Source: Sphingobacteriaceae bacterium
Lineage (GTDB): Bacteria > Bacteroidota > Bacteroidia > B-17B0 > Aurantibacillaceae
Length of the DNA: 64,000 nucleotides
Reading direction: 5' to 3'
NCBI GenBank assembly: GCA_023251775.1
Contig: JAHEYC010000001.1
Span: 47,666 to 111,665 of the forward strand
Positions within the stretch are counted from its first letter, which is position 1, and every line of letters begins with the position of its first letter. The notes beneath the pieces are model-generated. The model worked only from the letters and a program-made list of their open reading frames with translations. It was not told where the DNA came from and did no database searches. Of this stretch, positions 63,615 through 64,000 are shown piece after piece. A program made the translations under genes and the position numbers.

Positions 63615-64000
63615 TAGCGTTTTGTTACTGAATTAATGAATCGTTCGATGGTATAAGTTGATGCTTGGCCGCTTGGTCCGTTAATATTATAATCGCAGCC
63701 ATGTGTTGCCCAGGGCAGACTCAAAAAATAATACGGAACTTTTTTGGTAATTAATTCTGTTTCTAATCGTTCGCTGTGATGATAAGAAACCAAAGCATCA
63801 TTTGGTCCGTGAATTAGTAATGTTGGAGGAGAATCGGGCGTTACAAAATTTCTAGCCGTACTTTTTTCATAAACTTCGGGCATTTCGCCTATCAAACCAC
63901 CCAAATACGCGGAGAAAACAGCATCCACATCCAAAACCCATTTATTTGTTTTGATAGTTGCTCCCCAAGCCATATCGGCCGGTGCGTAAAATGATATAAT
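63614..64000 (-). CDS. Alpha/beta hydrolase, N-terminus beyond the window
   Basis: The frame stays open through base 64000, so the 5' part of the gene is outside the window; the ATG at 63973 is internal. The visible C-terminal part, about 128 residues, has PTLLIHGPNDALVSYHHSERL with the likely catalytic Asp and WATHGCDYNINGPSG with the catalytic His of an alpha/beta hydrolase or acetyl-esterase-like enzyme. FYAPADMAWGA upstream resembles the region just after the nucleophile in such esterases. Substrate unknown. Confidence 0.75.
   Translation of the reverse strand: MISFYAPADMAWGATIKTNKWVLDVDAVFSAYLGGLIGEMPEVYEKSTARNFVTPDSPPTLLIHGPNDALVSYHHSERLETELITKKVPYYFLSLPWATHGCDYNINGPSGQASTYTIERFINSVTKR

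Overview
The window is a chromosomal segment from a low-GC member of the phylum Bacteroidota. The evidence is several large secreted proteins ending in type IX secretion (T9SS) type A sorting domains, promoters of the Bacteroidota form (TTG/TTTG then TAnnTTTG), Bacteroidota-type PurM and arginine decarboxylase, a LysS encoded beside lipoproteins, and intergenic palindromic repeats of kinds common in that phylum. No rRNA, tRNA, CRISPR array, prophage or insertion sequence was seen. Both ends cut through genes.

Layout. 1-2.7 kb: the tail of an unknown gene, rpoN (sigma-54) and an OafA-type acyltransferase. 2.7-10.05 kb (minus): a tight six-gene run of penicillin-binding protein 1A, a membrane protein, both subunits of a 3-oxoacid CoA-transferase, a lipoprotein and a GT39-like membrane glycosyltransferase. 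10.3-14 kb: a crotonase, a DUF1569 protein and arginase, divergent from arginine decarboxylase. 14-27.8 kb: housekeeping and signalling genes (histidine kinase, SlyD, aldehyde dehydrogenase, lipid kinase, MqnA, PurM, three small cysteine-bearing lipoproteins, enoyl-CoA hydratase, LysS, a PAS-SpoIIE phosphatase). 27.8-46.5 kb: five secreted T9SS proteins, including a PNGase F-like one, with a gamma carbonic anhydrase and two further SpoIIE-type phosphatases. 47.5-58.5 kb (minus): a ten-gene assimilatory sulfur operon. 58.7-64 kb: a GPH-type transporter and a lipid-modification group (Cfa-like methyltransferase, DUF1365, FAD oxidoreductase, truncated alpha/beta hydrolase).

The sulfur operon reads sulfite reductase, CobA, DUF2490 protein, a siroheme-dehydrogenase/TauE fusion, ferredoxin-NADP reductase, OsmC, O-succinylhomoserine sulfhydrylase, APS reductase, CysD and CysN. 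It covers sulfate activation, APS reduction, sulfite reduction with its siroheme cofactor and electron supply, and capture of sulfide into homocysteine. No APS kinase is present, and CysH has the iron-sulfur cysteines of an APS reductase.

The most interesting signal is the control of this operon. Two separate short ORFs full of Cys and Met codons each precede an intrinsic terminator and overlap a sequence able to pair with that terminator. One, MCCMMCDPQRMW, lies before the first gene. The other has four consecutive Cys codons followed by Met-Ile-Met; its start codon overlaps the sulfite reductase stop codon as ATGA, and it lies before cobA. I read them as two ribosome-mediated attenuators in series that sense charged tRNA-Cys and tRNA-Met, so that starvation would open first the reductase and then the rest of the operon. 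The reading frames, hairpins and pairings are visible in the sequence; the regulatory mechanism is inference.
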